Assembly (NCBI RefSeq): GCF_900091655.1
Contig: NZ_LT594621.1
Coordinates: 2,356,001-2,420,000, forward strand
Length of the DNA stretch: 64,000 nt
Direction: 5' to 3'
DNA from: Culturomica massiliensis
GTDB taxonomy: Bacteria > Bacteroidota > Bacteroidia > Bacteroidales > Marinifilaceae
The notes beneath the pieces are model-generated. The model saw nothing but the letters and a program-made list of their open reading frames with translations, had not been told where the DNA came from and did not search any database. Shown here piece after piece: positions 17,392 through 26,419 of the stretch. Each line of letters opens with the position of its first letter. The first letter of the stretch is position 1. The position numbers were made by a program, and so were the translations under genes.

Positions 17392-18225
17392 TCATTTCAG
17401 TTCCAAAGGCTGGCAAACCGGACAATAGTATACTGTTCCTCCCAAATAAGCCTCCCGGATAATCCCATGTCCGCAATTCGGACACGGCTCTTTGTATGTA
17501 TTCTTAGATAAAATAACCTTATAACCTCCCCAATTCCCGAAAAAATCTTTTTCGGTATCCCGGCCCCCCAATTCAACCATATTTGCCAAAGTTCCTTTCA
17601 TACTGTACAGCAAATCGGATTTTTCAAGATCCCCGAGAGTAGATACCTTGCGCCTGGGATGAATACCGGCATTGTATAAAATATCCTGTACAACCCCATT
17701 TCCAAGTCCCGGTATACGTTGTTCTGTCGCCAACAGAGCCTTGGCGGATACATCTTTTTTCAATCCCCGGACCATATTTTCAAAATAAACTTCATCAAAA
17801 GCTTCTGCCAAGGGATTTAACTTGTGAATACTTCCCTGATAATAAGGATTGTCATATTCTCCCTGGAAAGCATAAATTCCCCCATACATCGCTACCGTAA
17901 ACACCAAAAAACTCCCGTCGTCCAATACAAGGAGTTGCTGATGCTTTACCGGATGGAGTTCCCCGGCCTGACCGTAACGCATAATCGTCCCGTCACTGAT
18001 TAAAAAATGCGTATCCTTATCCATCACCAAATCGATGAATGCCCCATGCCCATCGACGGTCTCAATACTGCGTCCTTCCAATACTTCAGGATATCCGGCC
18101 GGGTCCCCGTTATACCAGGTAAACTTGTGCGGACTGGTTGCAGGTATCACTTCGGCTATTCTCCTGCCTGTAAGCACTCCGGCAGCCTGACGACTGATAA
18201 TGGCAGATTCGGGAATTTCGATCAT
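17392..18225 (-). CDS. Fpg/Nei family DNA glycosylase-like protein, catalytic proline absent
   Basis: A 277-aa protein with the Fpg/Nei layout: N-terminal beta-sandwich domain, helix-two-turn-helix (GLGNGVVQDILYNAGIHPR) and C-terminal zinc finger (CPNCGHG...YYCPVCQ). Fpg and Nei remove oxidised bases using the N-terminal Pro as nucleophile. Here the N-terminus is MIEIPES, so Pro2 is Ile while Glu3 is kept. Activity may therefore be altered or lost. Similar MIE-type proteins exist in other anaerobes, so this is probably a subfamily rather than a sequencing error. A -7 box TATATTTG (18249-18256, minus) precedes it. Confidence 0.85.
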   Translation of the reverse strand: MIEIPESAIISRQAAGVLTGRRIAEVIPATSPHKFTWYNGDPAGYPEVLEGRSIETVDGHGAFIDLVMDKDTHFLISDGTIMRYGQAGELHPVKHQQLLVLDDGSFLVFTVAMYGGIYAFQGEYDNPYYQGSIHKLNPLAEAFDEVYFENMVRGLKKDVSAKALLATEQRIPGLGNGVVQDILYNAGIHPRRKVSTLGDLEKSDLLYSMKGTLANMVELGGRDTEKDFFGNWGGYKVILSKNTYKEPCPNCGHGIIREAYLGGTVYYCPVCQPLELK

Positions 18226-18524
18226 GATTTTTCAATATTATCGTTTTTCAAATATACGGATAATTTATCCCCCTTCCATTATTGTATGACAAAAAGAAAC
18301 AAATAATTGTATCTTCGTAAAGCAAGCCGAGGCATAAAATCCCCTTGCTACGACACGCCTGTTTTAACCGGCTCTTACTCTCGGTTTTATTTTCTATCTT
18401 TGCTAAAATCATAAACGGCGGTAATTCCTTCCCCACACAACTGCAAACCGACAGCAAGGAAGACAGACAACAAACGTGATAAAAAAGCCATACCCGCCTT
18501 ACGAATGGATTAATTTACAGCCAA
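18226..18524. other. Divergent promoter region
   Basis: It holds the minus-strand -7 box TATATTTG (18249-18256), the plus-strand box TATCTTCG (18310-18317) and TATCTTTG (18395-18402). There is no ORF or repeat of note. Confidence 0.5.
18395..18402 (+). promoter_or_regulatory. -7 box of the CDF transporter gene
   Basis: TATCTTTG is a perfect TAnnTTTG match, about 120 nt before the ATG at 18525, leaving a sizeable leader. Confidence 0.5.
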
Positions 18525-19514
18525 ATGAACGAAGATTTCATAAAACAAAAAATCCAAAAATGGATTGTACTTATCTCCCTATTGATTTTAGGCGGAAAAT
18601 TTATCGCCTTTTATATAACCAATTCTGTCGGTATTCTTACCGATGCTATGGAAAGTATCGTCAATATCGTAGCCGGAATCATCAGCCTGTTCAGCCTGCG
18701 ATGGGCGGCTAAACCCAAAGACAAAGAGCATCCGTTCGGACATGGTAAAATAGAACTGATATCAGCCTCAATAGAGGGAATACTGATCGCCCTTGCCGGA
18801 GGGTTAATTATCTATGAAGGCATACAGAGACTCTTTTCTCCGGCCTCTATCGGTAAACTCGACATCGGTATCATTGTCGTTGCTGCCGCAGGCCTGATCA
18901 ATTATTTCATGGGCTGGTTCAGTATAAAAGCGGGGAAAAAATACAACTCTATAGCACTGATTGCCGGCGGAAAACACTTGCAATCGGACACTTACTCCAC
19001 AATCGGACTCGTCATCGGCCTCTTATTGCTTTATTACACCGGTATCGAGTGGATCGACAGCGCTCTGGCCCTCATATTCGGAAGTATCATTATCCTGTCA
19101 GGCATATCTATTCTCAAAAAAACAGTCGCCGGCTTACTGGATAAAGCCGACGACAAGACATTAAACGACATGGCAGAAAGCATCAACAAACACCGCCAAC
19201 CCGACTGGATAGATATTCACAACACAAAAATCATAAAATACGGAAGTTATCTTTACATCGATTGTGACCTGACTCTACCCTTTTACTACAATCTTACCGA
19301 AGGACATCAAGCTTGTGAAAACCTCAGAAAAACACTTACAACCAATTTTTCTCCCCAAATACAAATTTCCATTCACTCCGATCCCTGCCGGATGGCACAT
19401 TGCAAACATTGTGAGATAGCCGACTGTCATTTCCGGAAATCCCCGTTTTCAGAGCTGGAAAAAATAACGCTATCGAATATGACCCAAAATGACGAAGAAA
19501 AAAATGAAAATTAA
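18525..19514 (+). CDS. Cation diffusion facilitator (CDF) family metal exporter
   Basis: A 329-aa inner-membrane metal/proton antiporter. Six hydrophobic segments are visible, with the family motif HPFGHGKIE after TM2 and a paired-acidic pattern (LTDAMESIVN) in TM2. A cytoplasmic C-terminal domain follows; it ends in a Cys/His-rich tail (CRMAHCKHCEIADCHF) that could bind zinc or iron. The exported ion is likely Zn2+, Fe2+ or Co2+ and cannot be fixed. The last 4 nt overlap the convergent DUF169 gene. Confidence 0.93.
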   Translation: MNEDFIKQKIQKWIVLISLLILGGKFIAFYITNSVGILTDAMESIVNIVAGIISLFSLRWAAKPKDKEHPFGHGKIELISASIEGILIALAGGLIIYEGIQRLFSPASIGKLDIGIIVVAAAGLINYFMGWFSIKAGKKYNSIALIAGGKHLQSDTYSTIGLVIGLLLLYYTGIEWIDSALALIFGSIIILSGISILKKTVAGLLDKADDKTLNDMAESINKHRQPDWIDIHNTKIIKYGSYLYIDCDLTLPFYYNLTEGHQACENLRKTLTTNFSPQIQISIHSDPCRMAHCKHCEIADCHFRKSPFSELEKITLSNMTQNDEEKNEN

Positions 19515-20221
19515 CCGTTCATCCGTTCCCTGATTTTCCCCCATGCATGAGTACCGAAAAGGCAACTATCACGCATCGTCCCACACATAACCCGGAACCT
19601 GGACATCGGTATGATAAAACTCAATATGCCGGGCTCAAACCAAGGCCGCACCGAAGGATCAAAAAAACCGAGAAATGTCCGGTCGCCTCCCTTACGGTTT
19701 TCAACAACAGCCTGAGTAATTGTACTGCATCCGGAACCGAAAGCAGCCACAACAGCATCTTCCCGGTTATTATCAAAATAAGCCCAGGTTACCAAACCGG
19801 AAAGCATGTCCGGACCGGCTAAAAACAGAATGCCTTCCAGTTCGTCAAAACAATCCACACAATCGATACGGGCAAAATGAAGATATTGCCGGGAAGCAGA
19901 CGGTACCTTCAAAGCCTTCACATAGTCAACAACCATTTCCGGTGTCTTTTTATACTTTTCCTTCAAAGAAACAAACTCCGGAACAAACTCCGGCATTTCC
20001 GTAAACCCGGTATAAAACTTACCCCCGCCGCAACCGATTACTTCTGCATTCAGGCTGATCATCCGGCCGGCACGTACATCTTTCATTGCTTTGAAAAAAC
20101 ACCCTCCGGTCTTTTCTGTTATTCCGATACGTTCGTCAGAATACCAAAACCCAAGAGGCAACTCGGCCGCTTCTCCGAAAGCTTCCTTGTAATTTTCTAT
20201 AAATGCCTTTACTTCCATCAT
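19511..20221 (-). CDS. DUF169 domain-containing protein
   Basis: A 236-aa cytoplasmic protein of the DUF169 family, seen in many anaerobes and methanogens. Typical stretches are LPLGFWYSDE, the Cys/Gly-rich CFFKAMKDVRAGRMISLNAE and GCGGGKFYTGF, and GSGCSTITQAVVEN. Conserved cysteines suggest metal, Fe-S or redox binding; the function is not established. It is monocistronic, with ATG 20221 (or the second ATG at 20218). Confidence 0.88.
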   Translation of the reverse strand: MMEVKAFIENYKEAFGEAAELPLGFWYSDERIGITEKTGGCFFKAMKDVRAGRMISLNAEVIGCGGGKFYTGFTEMPEFVPEFVSLKEKYKKTPEMVVDYVKALKVPSASRQYLHFARIDCVDCFDELEGILFLAGPDMLSGLVTWAYFDNNREDAVVAAFGSGCSTITQAVVENRKGGDRTFLGFFDPSVRPWFEPGILSFIIPMSRFRVMCGTMRDSCLFGTHAWGKIRERMNG

Positions 20222-20322
20222 TTTATCTCATTTGTTTATCCTATCAAATATAGGCATTTCCCCGGTTACAACAAATTATTACCTGTTCAAAGATACGGAA
20301 AGAACGGCTTAAAAAGATTTCA

Positions 20323-20340
20323 GTAAGTCCATGGACTTAC
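20323..20340. promoter_or_regulatory. 18-bp perfect palindrome upstream of folE
   Basis: GTAAGTCCATGGACTTAC is an exact palindrome 64 nt before the folE start and about 10 nt before the AT-rich TTACTTTG promoter-like box. Its position suits a dimeric repressor or activator site. The related palindrome CGGACTTAAGTCCG lies before lysA. Confidence 0.45.
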
Positions 20341-20403
20341 AATTATTTATATTTACTTTGTACCGTTTTTCAGGCCTGTTTTTACACGACATGCCGTATC
20401 TAA

Positions 20404-21039
20404 ATGAAAAAAGTAATGGACCAGGAAATTACAAACGAAGCTGAATTTTACCAAAAAGTAGAATATTTCAATACGGAAAAAACCGAAAAATTGAGTTATC
20501 ATTACCGGGAAATTCTGAAACTATTGGGTGAAGATCCGGAACGCGAAGGCCTGCAAAAAACTCCGCTCCGGGTAGCTAAAGCCATGCAGTTTATGACCCA
20601 GGGATATTATCAGAACCCGGAAAAAATTTTAAGCTCCGCACTGTTCAAAGAAGATTATCAGCAAATGGTCATCGTGAAAGACATCGAGATCTATTCACTC
20701 TGTGAACACCACATGCTCCCTTTTTACGGACGGGTTCATGTCGCTTACATTCCCAACGGCTATGTCACAGGCTTAAGTAAAATAGCCCGCGTTGTAGAAA
20801 CGTATGCCCGCCGTTTACAGGTACAGGAACGCCTGACACACGAAATCAAAAACTGCATTCAAAACACGTTACACCCCCTCGGTGTGGCAGTCGTTATCGA
20901 AGCAAAACATATGTGTATGGCAATCCGTGGGGTACAGAAACAAAATTCCGTAACGACTACGTCTGATTTTAGCGGAGCCTTTGAAAAACTGGCCACCCGG
21001 GAAGAATTTATCCGTCTGATCAGTTCGAATTTACATTAA
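20404..21039 (+). CDS. folE: GTP cyclohydrolase I
   Basis: A 211-aa enzyme that converts GTP to 7,8-dihydroneopterin triphosphate, the first step of folate/pterin synthesis. The zinc and catalytic motif SLCEHHMLPFYGRVHVAY is present, with further conserved parts GLSKIARVVE and the cysteine of AKHMCMAIRGV. It is a type IA enzyme of normal length. The ATG at 20404 fits; a second at 20416 is possible. fabD follows after 52 nt and may be cotranscribed. An 18-bp palindrome lies upstream. Confidence 0.96.
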   Translation: MKKVMDQEITNEAEFYQKVEYFNTEKTEKLSYHYREILKLLGEDPEREGLQKTPLRVAKAMQFMTQGYYQNPEKILSSALFKEDYQQMVIVKDIEIYSLCEHHMLPFYGRVHVAYIPNGYVTGLSKIARVVETYARRLQVQERLTHEIKNCIQNTLHPLGVAVVIEAKHMCMAIRGVQKQNSVTTTSDFSGAFEKLATREEFIRLISSNLH

Positions 21040-21091
21040 AAATTAATCATCCGGTGTTGTATTGACACCATATAATTTAAAAACCAGCAAT

Positions 21092-21967
21092 ATGAAAAAA
21101 GCATTTGTATTTCCCGGACAGGGAGCACAATTTGTTGGGATGGGGAAAGAACTTTATGAAAACTCTCCCAAAGCCAAAGAATTATTTGAAAAGGCAAATG
21201 ATATTTTAGGATTCCGTATCACCGATCTGATGTTCAACGGTACGGATGCCGATCTGAAACAAACCAAAGTGACACAACCTGCGATCTTTTTGCATTCCGT
21301 TATTCTGGCTGACAGCCTGACTGAAAAACCGGATATGACAGCCGGTCATTCCCTCGGTGAGTTTTCTGCTCTGGTTGCAGCCAAAGCCTTATCCTTTGAA
21401 GACGGACTTCGTTTGGTACACGCCCGGGCTCTGGCAATGCAAAAAGCATGTGAAGCCAATCCGTCAACCATGGCGGCCGTTTTAGGACTCGATGATCAGA
21501 TTGTAGAAAAAATCTGTACAGAAATAGACGAGGTTGTCGTTCCCGCCAATTATAACAGTCCGGGACAAATCGTAATCTCCGGAAGCAATAAGGGAATTGA
21601 AACCGCTTGTGCCAAGCTATCGGAAGCCGGAGCCAAAAGAGTCGTTCCCTTAAATGTCGGCGGTGCCTTCCACTCTCCGTTAATGGAGCCGGCACGTCAG
21701 GAACTGGCTGCCGCTATCGAAGCCACCCATTTCTCGACACCGATATGCCCGGTATATCAAAACGTAGACGCACACCCCTACACAGACCCGGAACAGATCA
21801 AAAAAAATCTCGTTGCCCAGTTGACATCGTCCGTAAAATGGACCCAGATCATGAAAAACATGATTGCAGACGGAGCAACTTCTTTCCTGGAAATCGGACC
21901 GGGAAAAGTGCTGCAGGGGTTGATAAAAAAGCTGGACAAGGAAATGGAAACAAACGGTATCCAATAA
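21092..21967 (+). CDS. fabD: Malonyl-CoA:ACP transacylase FabD
   Basis: A 291-aa enzyme that loads malonate onto acyl carrier protein for fatty-acid synthesis. Motifs: FPGQGAQFVGMG near the N-terminus, nucleophile Ser in TAGHSLGEFSALVAA, and catalytic His in NVGGAFHSPLM. The start is ATG 21092 (MKKAFVFPGQGAQ); the 10 extra upstream codons open at a TTG and are not family-like. An intrinsic terminator follows directly. The rest of the fab cluster is not nearby. Confidence 0.96.
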   Translation: MKKAFVFPGQGAQFVGMGKELYENSPKAKELFEKANDILGFRITDLMFNGTDADLKQTKVTQPAIFLHSVILADSLTEKPDMTAGHSLGEFSALVAAKALSFEDGLRLVHARALAMQKACEANPSTMAAVLGLDDQIVEKICTEIDEVVVPANYNSPGQIVISGSNKGIETACAKLSEAGAKRVVPLNVGGAFHSPLMEPARQELAAAIEATHFSTPICPVYQNVDAHPYTDPEQIKKNLVAQLTSSVKWTQIMKNMIADGATSFLEIGPGKVLQGLIKKLDKEMETNGIQ

Positions 21968-21978
21968 GCATAAAAAAA

Positions 21979-22003
21979 GGTTCTGGAAACGGAACCTTTT
22001 TTT
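21979..22003 (+). terminator. Intrinsic terminator after fabD
   Basis: GGTTC (21979-21983) pairs with GAACC (21992-21996). The stem is extended by A7 and T7 flanks, and the T-run is at 21997-22003. Confidence 0.85.
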
Positions 22004-22055
22004 GTAAAATCTTTATATCTTTAAGTCGCAAATTAAAACGTATCTTAGGATATTT

Positions 22056-24143
22056 ATGTCGAATAAAAAGCAGAAAAAACAATTCAATATTATTTTCCGC
22101 ATTGTCATTATACTGGTTATTTGCAGTATAATCGTATTTCTATTTCCCAAAGCCGGTAGTTTCCAATACGAATTTCAGAAGGGTATGCCCTGGCGGTATG
22201 AAACCCTGTATGCCCCATTCGACTTCCCGATATATAAAACAGAAGCCGAATTAGAGGCTGAAAGTGCCAAAGTTGCTAAAGAACAACCTCCGATTTTCAA
22301 TTTAAACGAAAACGTCAAGCATACGCAGTTGACTAAATTTATTGCGGCTACCGACAAATACATGACACCGGGCAACAGTGCCGCCATAGAATTACTTCGC
22401 AAAAAATTAGCTGTTTTTTATGACTACGGTATATTACAACTTCCGGATGCTTTGGAGGCCGGTAATATCAAAACCATTAAAATCGTACACAACAATATCG
22501 GACGGGATGTCGATTTTCAGAACGTATACACCCTCAAAAAAGCTTATTCGGCTTTAAACGAACTGGTACAATCGCTCTCCCTGCCTAAAACCGTCAAAGA
22601 ACATATCCTCAGTCTGAACCTGAACAACTACATCCAGCCCAATCTGGAATTCGACGCCTCGAAAACAAGTCTTCAACTGGCCAATCAGTTGAAGAACATC
22701 AGTTTGACACAAGGAATGGTGCGCAATGGTGAAGTCATTATTGCCAAAAGAGAATTGGTGACTCCTGAAAAAGTCAAACTGTTGAACTCTTTGAAAACAG
22801 AATACCGGCATAATGCAGGCAGTTCGTCGGGCAACCTCCGTCTCACCGGCGGACAGATCATTCTGACATTGATAGCCTTAACTATTTTTTCGATATTTTT
22901 CTACTATTCCAAAAAACGGATTTTTTATAACAACAAGGAATTCATCTTTTTATATGCTTCTTTTCTGGCAACCGTATTGCTGGGAAGTGTCGGTTATTAC
23001 CAAAATATCAATATGCTGTCTCTTCCGGTGCTGTTTTTTGTCATCATCGTCAACATACTGGTCGGCAGCCGCTCTGCCTTATACCTGCTCTTAAGCTCCT
23101 CTCTGCTCATATCTTATTTCGCACCGAACAGCTATATGTACATTTTTATGCAGATAGCAGCCGGCATCGTCGCTATTTTCGGACTGGCACAATTACAACG
23201 CAGGGGACAGTTATTTATTTCGATATTCTTTATCTTTCTGACCTATGTCGCAGTTTACATCGCATTTCTGCTTACCCAGGAAGGAGAATTTGTACTGACA
23301 CATCTGTTCGGCCTGCTCTGGCTATTTGTAAACTGTTTATTGCTGAGTTTGACCTATCCGGTAATATACATATTCGAACGGATATTCGGTTTTATCTCCG
23401 AAATCACCTTAATCGAATTATCAAACCCCAATCATCCTGCATTAAGGGCATTAACCAAAAAAGCACCGGGCACCTTCCAGCATTCTCTTATGGTTGCAAA
23501 CCTGGCTGAAGAAGCCATTTACCGGATCGGGGGAAATCCGCTTCTGACCCGTACCGGAGCTTTGTACCACGATATCGGCAAATCCTACGATCCGATTTAT
23601 TTTATCGAAAATCAGACCGGAGGAATTAATCCGCACGACCAGTGCGAATTCGACGTCAGTGCCCAACACATCATCAACCACGTCACCCAAGGAGAGGAAC
23701 TGGCTAAAAAATACAATTTGCCCGAAGCCATTATCAACTTTATCCGCACCCATCACGGTAAAAGCAAGGTCAAATATTTCTATAATTCATTTAAAAACAA
23801 ATATCCGGACAAACCCATAGACGAAACCTTATTTACCTATGCCGGTCCCGATCCGGTAAGCAAGGAATGTTCGGTTGTCATGATGGCCGATGCCGTGGAA
23901 GCCGTATCCCGTACTTTACGTGACAAAACAGAAGATAATATCACGAAATTGGTCAACGATATCATTGACGGACAGGTCGCCGACGGCCGTTTCCAGAACG
24001 CAGACATAACCTTTAAGGATATAGCTGCCGTAAAACGGGTATTTATCGACATGCTTACCAATATTTATCATTCACGAATTGCTTATCCTCCTTTGAAAAA
24101 AACAGAAAAGCCAAAGGATAAAAATAAAGAAGACGAAAAATAA
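22056..24143 (+). CDS. pgpH: 7TM-HD domain phosphohydrolase, PgpH-type c-di-AMP phosphodiesterase
   Basis: A 695-aa membrane protein with one N-terminal helix, an extracytoplasmic 7TMR-HD domain (residues ~50-265), seven membrane helices (~270-455) and a cytoplasmic HD domain. The HD motif is seen as FQHSLMVANLAEEA...GALYHDIGK, with later His residues in HDQCEFDVSAQHIINH and RTHHGKSK. PgpH enzymes hydrolyse cyclic di-AMP and so affect osmotic and cell-wall balance. The start ATG 22056 follows the fabD terminator, so it has its own promoter. The LacI-type gene follows at 18 nt. Confidence 0.92.
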   Translation: MSNKKQKKQFNIIFRIVIILVICSIIVFLFPKAGSFQYEFQKGMPWRYETLYAPFDFPIYKTEAELEAESAKVAKEQPPIFNLNENVKHTQLTKFIAATDKYMTPGNSAAIELLRKKLAVFYDYGILQLPDALEAGNIKTIKIVHNNIGRDVDFQNVYTLKKAYSALNELVQSLSLPKTVKEHILSLNLNNYIQPNLEFDASKTSLQLANQLKNISLTQGMVRNGEVIIAKRELVTPEKVKLLNSLKTEYRHNAGSSSGNLRLTGGQIILTLIALTIFSIFFYYSKKRIFYNNKEFIFLYASFLATVLLGSVGYYQNINMLSLPVLFFVIIVNILVGSRSALYLLLSSSLLISYFAPNSYMYIFMQIAAGIVAIFGLAQLQRRGQLFISIFFIFLTYVAVYIAFLLTQEGEFVLTHLFGLLWLFVNCLLLSLTYPVIYIFERIFGFISEITLIELSNPNHPALRALTKKAPGTFQHSLMVANLAEEAIYRIGGNPLLTRTGALYHDIGKSYDPIYFIENQTGGINPHDQCEFDVSAQHIINHVTQGEELAKKYNLPEAIINFIRTHHGKSKVKYFYNSFKNKYPDKPIDETLFTYAGPDPVSKECSVVMMADAVEAVSRTLRDKTEDNITKLVNDIIDGQVADGRFQNADITFKDIAAVKRVFIDMLTNIYHSRIAYPPLKKTEKPKDKNKEDEK

Positions 24144-24161
24144 ATTATAAACTTGAACAAT

Positions 24162-25196
24162 ATGACACAGAAAGCCATTACCATCAAAGATTTGGCTGCA
24201 AAGCTAAACATTTCAGTATCGACTGTCTCCCGGGCATTAAAAGATAATCCGGAAATCAGCCAGCAAACCCGTAAAACGGTTCAGGCTTTAGCTAAAGAAC
24301 TGGGGTACCGTCCCAATCCGATTGCGGTTGCTCTGAAAACCCACAAAAGCCATACCATCGGAATAGTCGTACCTCAAATTGTAAACACCTTTTTCGCAAC
24401 GGTAGTGAAAAAAGTAGAGGAAATTGCCGACAAATACGGATACAATGTGTTGGTGGCTTCGTCCAACGAAAGTTTCGAAAAAGAAAAGAAAAACATCGAT
24501 GTTTTCTTAGCCAACCGGACAGATGGCATCATCCTTTCCATTTCCAAAGCGACGTCCTCCTTCGAGCATATCAAAAACATCCAAAACCAGGGAGTACCCT
24601 TGGTACTATTCGATCGTACAACCAAGGAATTAGACGTGTCGAAAGTTATTGCCGACGATGCTGATGCCGCTTATAAAATCGTACAGCACCTGATTCACGG
24701 CGGAGCCCGCAAAATTGCGTTGCTGACAGGCCCGGAACACATGTCCATCGGTAAAAACAGAATGAAAGGCTATCTGAAGGCTATGACAGTCAACAAACTG
24801 GAAATCAACACCGACTATATCGTAAGATGTGAAGATTTCTCTGTAAAATCGGCTAAAGAAGCAACAACACGTTTATTAAATCTGAAACATATTCCGGATG
24901 CCATTTTCGGTATTAACGACGATATGGCGATCGGAGCCATCGAAGCCATTAAAGAAAAAGGCTTAAAAATACCGGAAGATATTGCCGTTTTCGGATTCTC
25001 AAACACCAAACGTTCCCGTTACATGAACCCGTCCGTAAGTACGGTAAACCAGTTTCCGGAAAAAATCGGAGAAGTAGCCGCAGAGCTTCTTTTCGAGCAA
25101 ATCCTGAATCCGAAACATGCTCAGGTCCGGGAAGAAATTGTAAACTGTGAATTAATTATACGGGAGTCCTCCGACCGTTCTTATCTGAACGATTGA
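24162..25196 (+). CDS. LacI family transcriptional regulator
   Basis: A 344-aa repressor-type protein. The N-terminal helix-turn-helix is ITIKDLAAKLNISVSTVSRALKDNPEIS, followed by the hinge YRPNPIAVALK and a periplasmic-binding-protein-like effector domain (HTIGIVVPQIVNTFFATV...DGIILSIS). It probably senses a sugar or sugar derivative, though no transport or sugar genes are adjacent. I chose ATG 24162 over the TTG at 24153. It sits 18 nt after pgpH, so it may be cotranscribed. A strong terminator follows. Confidence 0.93.
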   Translation: MTQKAITIKDLAAKLNISVSTVSRALKDNPEISQQTRKTVQALAKELGYRPNPIAVALKTHKSHTIGIVVPQIVNTFFATVVKKVEEIADKYGYNVLVASSNESFEKEKKNIDVFLANRTDGIILSISKATSSFEHIKNIQNQGVPLVLFDRTTKELDVSKVIADDADAAYKIVQHLIHGGARKIALLTGPEHMSIGKNRMKGYLKAMTVNKLEINTDYIVRCEDFSVKSAKEATTRLLNLKHIPDAIFGINDDMAIGAIEAIKEKGLKIPEDIAVFGFSNTKRSRYMNPSVSTVNQFPEKIGEVAAELLFEQILNPKHAQVREEIVNCELIIRESSDRSYLND

Positions 25197-25261
25197 CCGG
25201 TCTGCCGGTAATCGGTACAGGCAAGACAAACGAAGGCTTAATAATTGTCAGGAAGTTCAAG

Positions 25262-25306
25262 ACCCCCAAAGGATAAAAACGATACATTTTTATCTTTTGG
25301 GGTTTT
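25262..25306 (+). terminator. Strong intrinsic terminator after the LacI gene
   Basis: A ~16-bp stem (CCCCAAAGGATAAAAA with TTTTTATCTTTTGGGG, one wobble) around a 7-nt loop, followed by TTTT. Confidence 0.88.
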
Positions 25307-25464
25307 ATATGCTATTTTTTACTTTCCATCCTCCATTTTGTCTGGACAGACATTAATCATTACAGATCGTTTCGGTTTTATAAACCACTTTTAACCTCTT
25401 CCCTTTCCGTTTCAGGAATGCGGTTAAAGTTTGTTAAACCCTTATATTTATAAGCTTCCGTCGT

Positions 25465-25472
25465 TATATTTG
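25465..25472 (+). promoter_or_regulatory. -7 box of the gldA-gldF-gldG operon
   Basis: TATATTTG matches TAnnTTTG, 21 nt before the gldA ATG at 25494. No well-spaced -33 TTTG was seen. Confidence 0.5.
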
Positions 25473-25493
25473 TAAAAATCTAAAAGCAGCTAT

Positions 25494-26414
25494 ATGGATG
25501 TCGTTGTAGAAAATTTGTCGAAATCTTTCGATTCACAAAAAGCTATCGATTCGATCTCTTTCCGGGTCGGGAAAGGCGAGATTCTGGGCTTTCTGGGGCC
25601 GAACGGAGCCGGTAAAACGACAACAATGAAAATCATTACCTGTTTTCTGTTCCCCGACCAGGGAGAAGTGTTTATCGACAAATACTCTATCCGCAAACAT
25701 CCTTACAAAATCAAGCAACTGATAGGTTATCTGCCGGAACACAACCCGCTCTATGAAGACATGAACATCATTGATTTTCTGATCTTTGTTGCAAAGATAC
25801 ACAATATTCCCCGGTATAAGATCATGGCCCGGGTATTGGATATGCTCCGCTTATGCGGTCTTGAAAATGAAAAACACAAAACAATAAACCAACTGTCCAA
25901 AGGCTATAAGCAACGGGTCGGTCTTGCACAGGCTTTGATACATGACCCGGAAATTGTGATCCTGGATGAGCCCACGACCGGACTGGACCCGAACCAGATT
26001 ATCGAAATCCGGGAACTGATAAAAATGATCGGCAAAGAAAAAACCGTCATCCTTAGCTCACATATTTTGGCACAGGTTGAAGCTACCTGCGACCGGGTTC
26101 TGATCATCAACAAAGGTAAAATCGTGGCAGACGGCACCTCTGCCGAACTCCGGAAATCAAATACGAACAAAATGTTGAACATAAAGATCAGTGGTGGAGA
26201 TACAGATATTATCTATGAAAATTTAAACCATCTGGATAACATCGAACAGATTGACATTACAGGAGAAGGAAAATTCAAATTACAAACCTCCCTGAATTAT
26301 GAAATCGAAAAAGATATATTTCAACTGTGTGCATCCAAACAATGGTATATCAAAGAAATGACTCCTATTGAAAAGCATTTGGAAGACATTTTCCGTCAGG
26401 TAACCCAAAACTAA
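25494..26414 (+). CDS. gldA: GldA-type ABC transporter ATP-binding protein
   Basis: A 306-aa ATPase of the Bacteroidota GldA family. Walker A is GPNGAGKTTTMK, the signature LSKGYKQRVGLAQAL, Walker B VILDEPTTGLDP, and the H-loop SSHIL. In Flavobacterium the GldA-GldF-GldG transporter is needed for gliding. Homologues also exist in non-gliding gut Bacteroidota, where the role is unknown. It is the first gene of gldA-gldF-gldG; gldF begins 5 nt after its stop. Confidence 0.9.
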   Translation: MDVVVENLSKSFDSQKAIDSISFRVGKGEILGFLGPNGAGKTTTMKIITCFLFPDQGEVFIDKYSIRKHPYKIKQLIGYLPEHNPLYEDMNIIDFLIFVAKIHNIPRYKIMARVLDMLRLCGLENEKHKTINQLSKGYKQRVGLAQALIHDPEIVILDEPTTGLDPNQIIEIRELIKMIGKEKTVILSSHILAQVEATCDRVLIINKGKIVADGTSAELRKSNTNKMLNIKISGGDTDIIYENLNHLDNIEQIDITGEGKFKLQTSLNYEIEKDIFQLCASKQWYIKEMTPIEKHLEDIFRQVTQN

Positions 26415-26419
26415 CGAGC

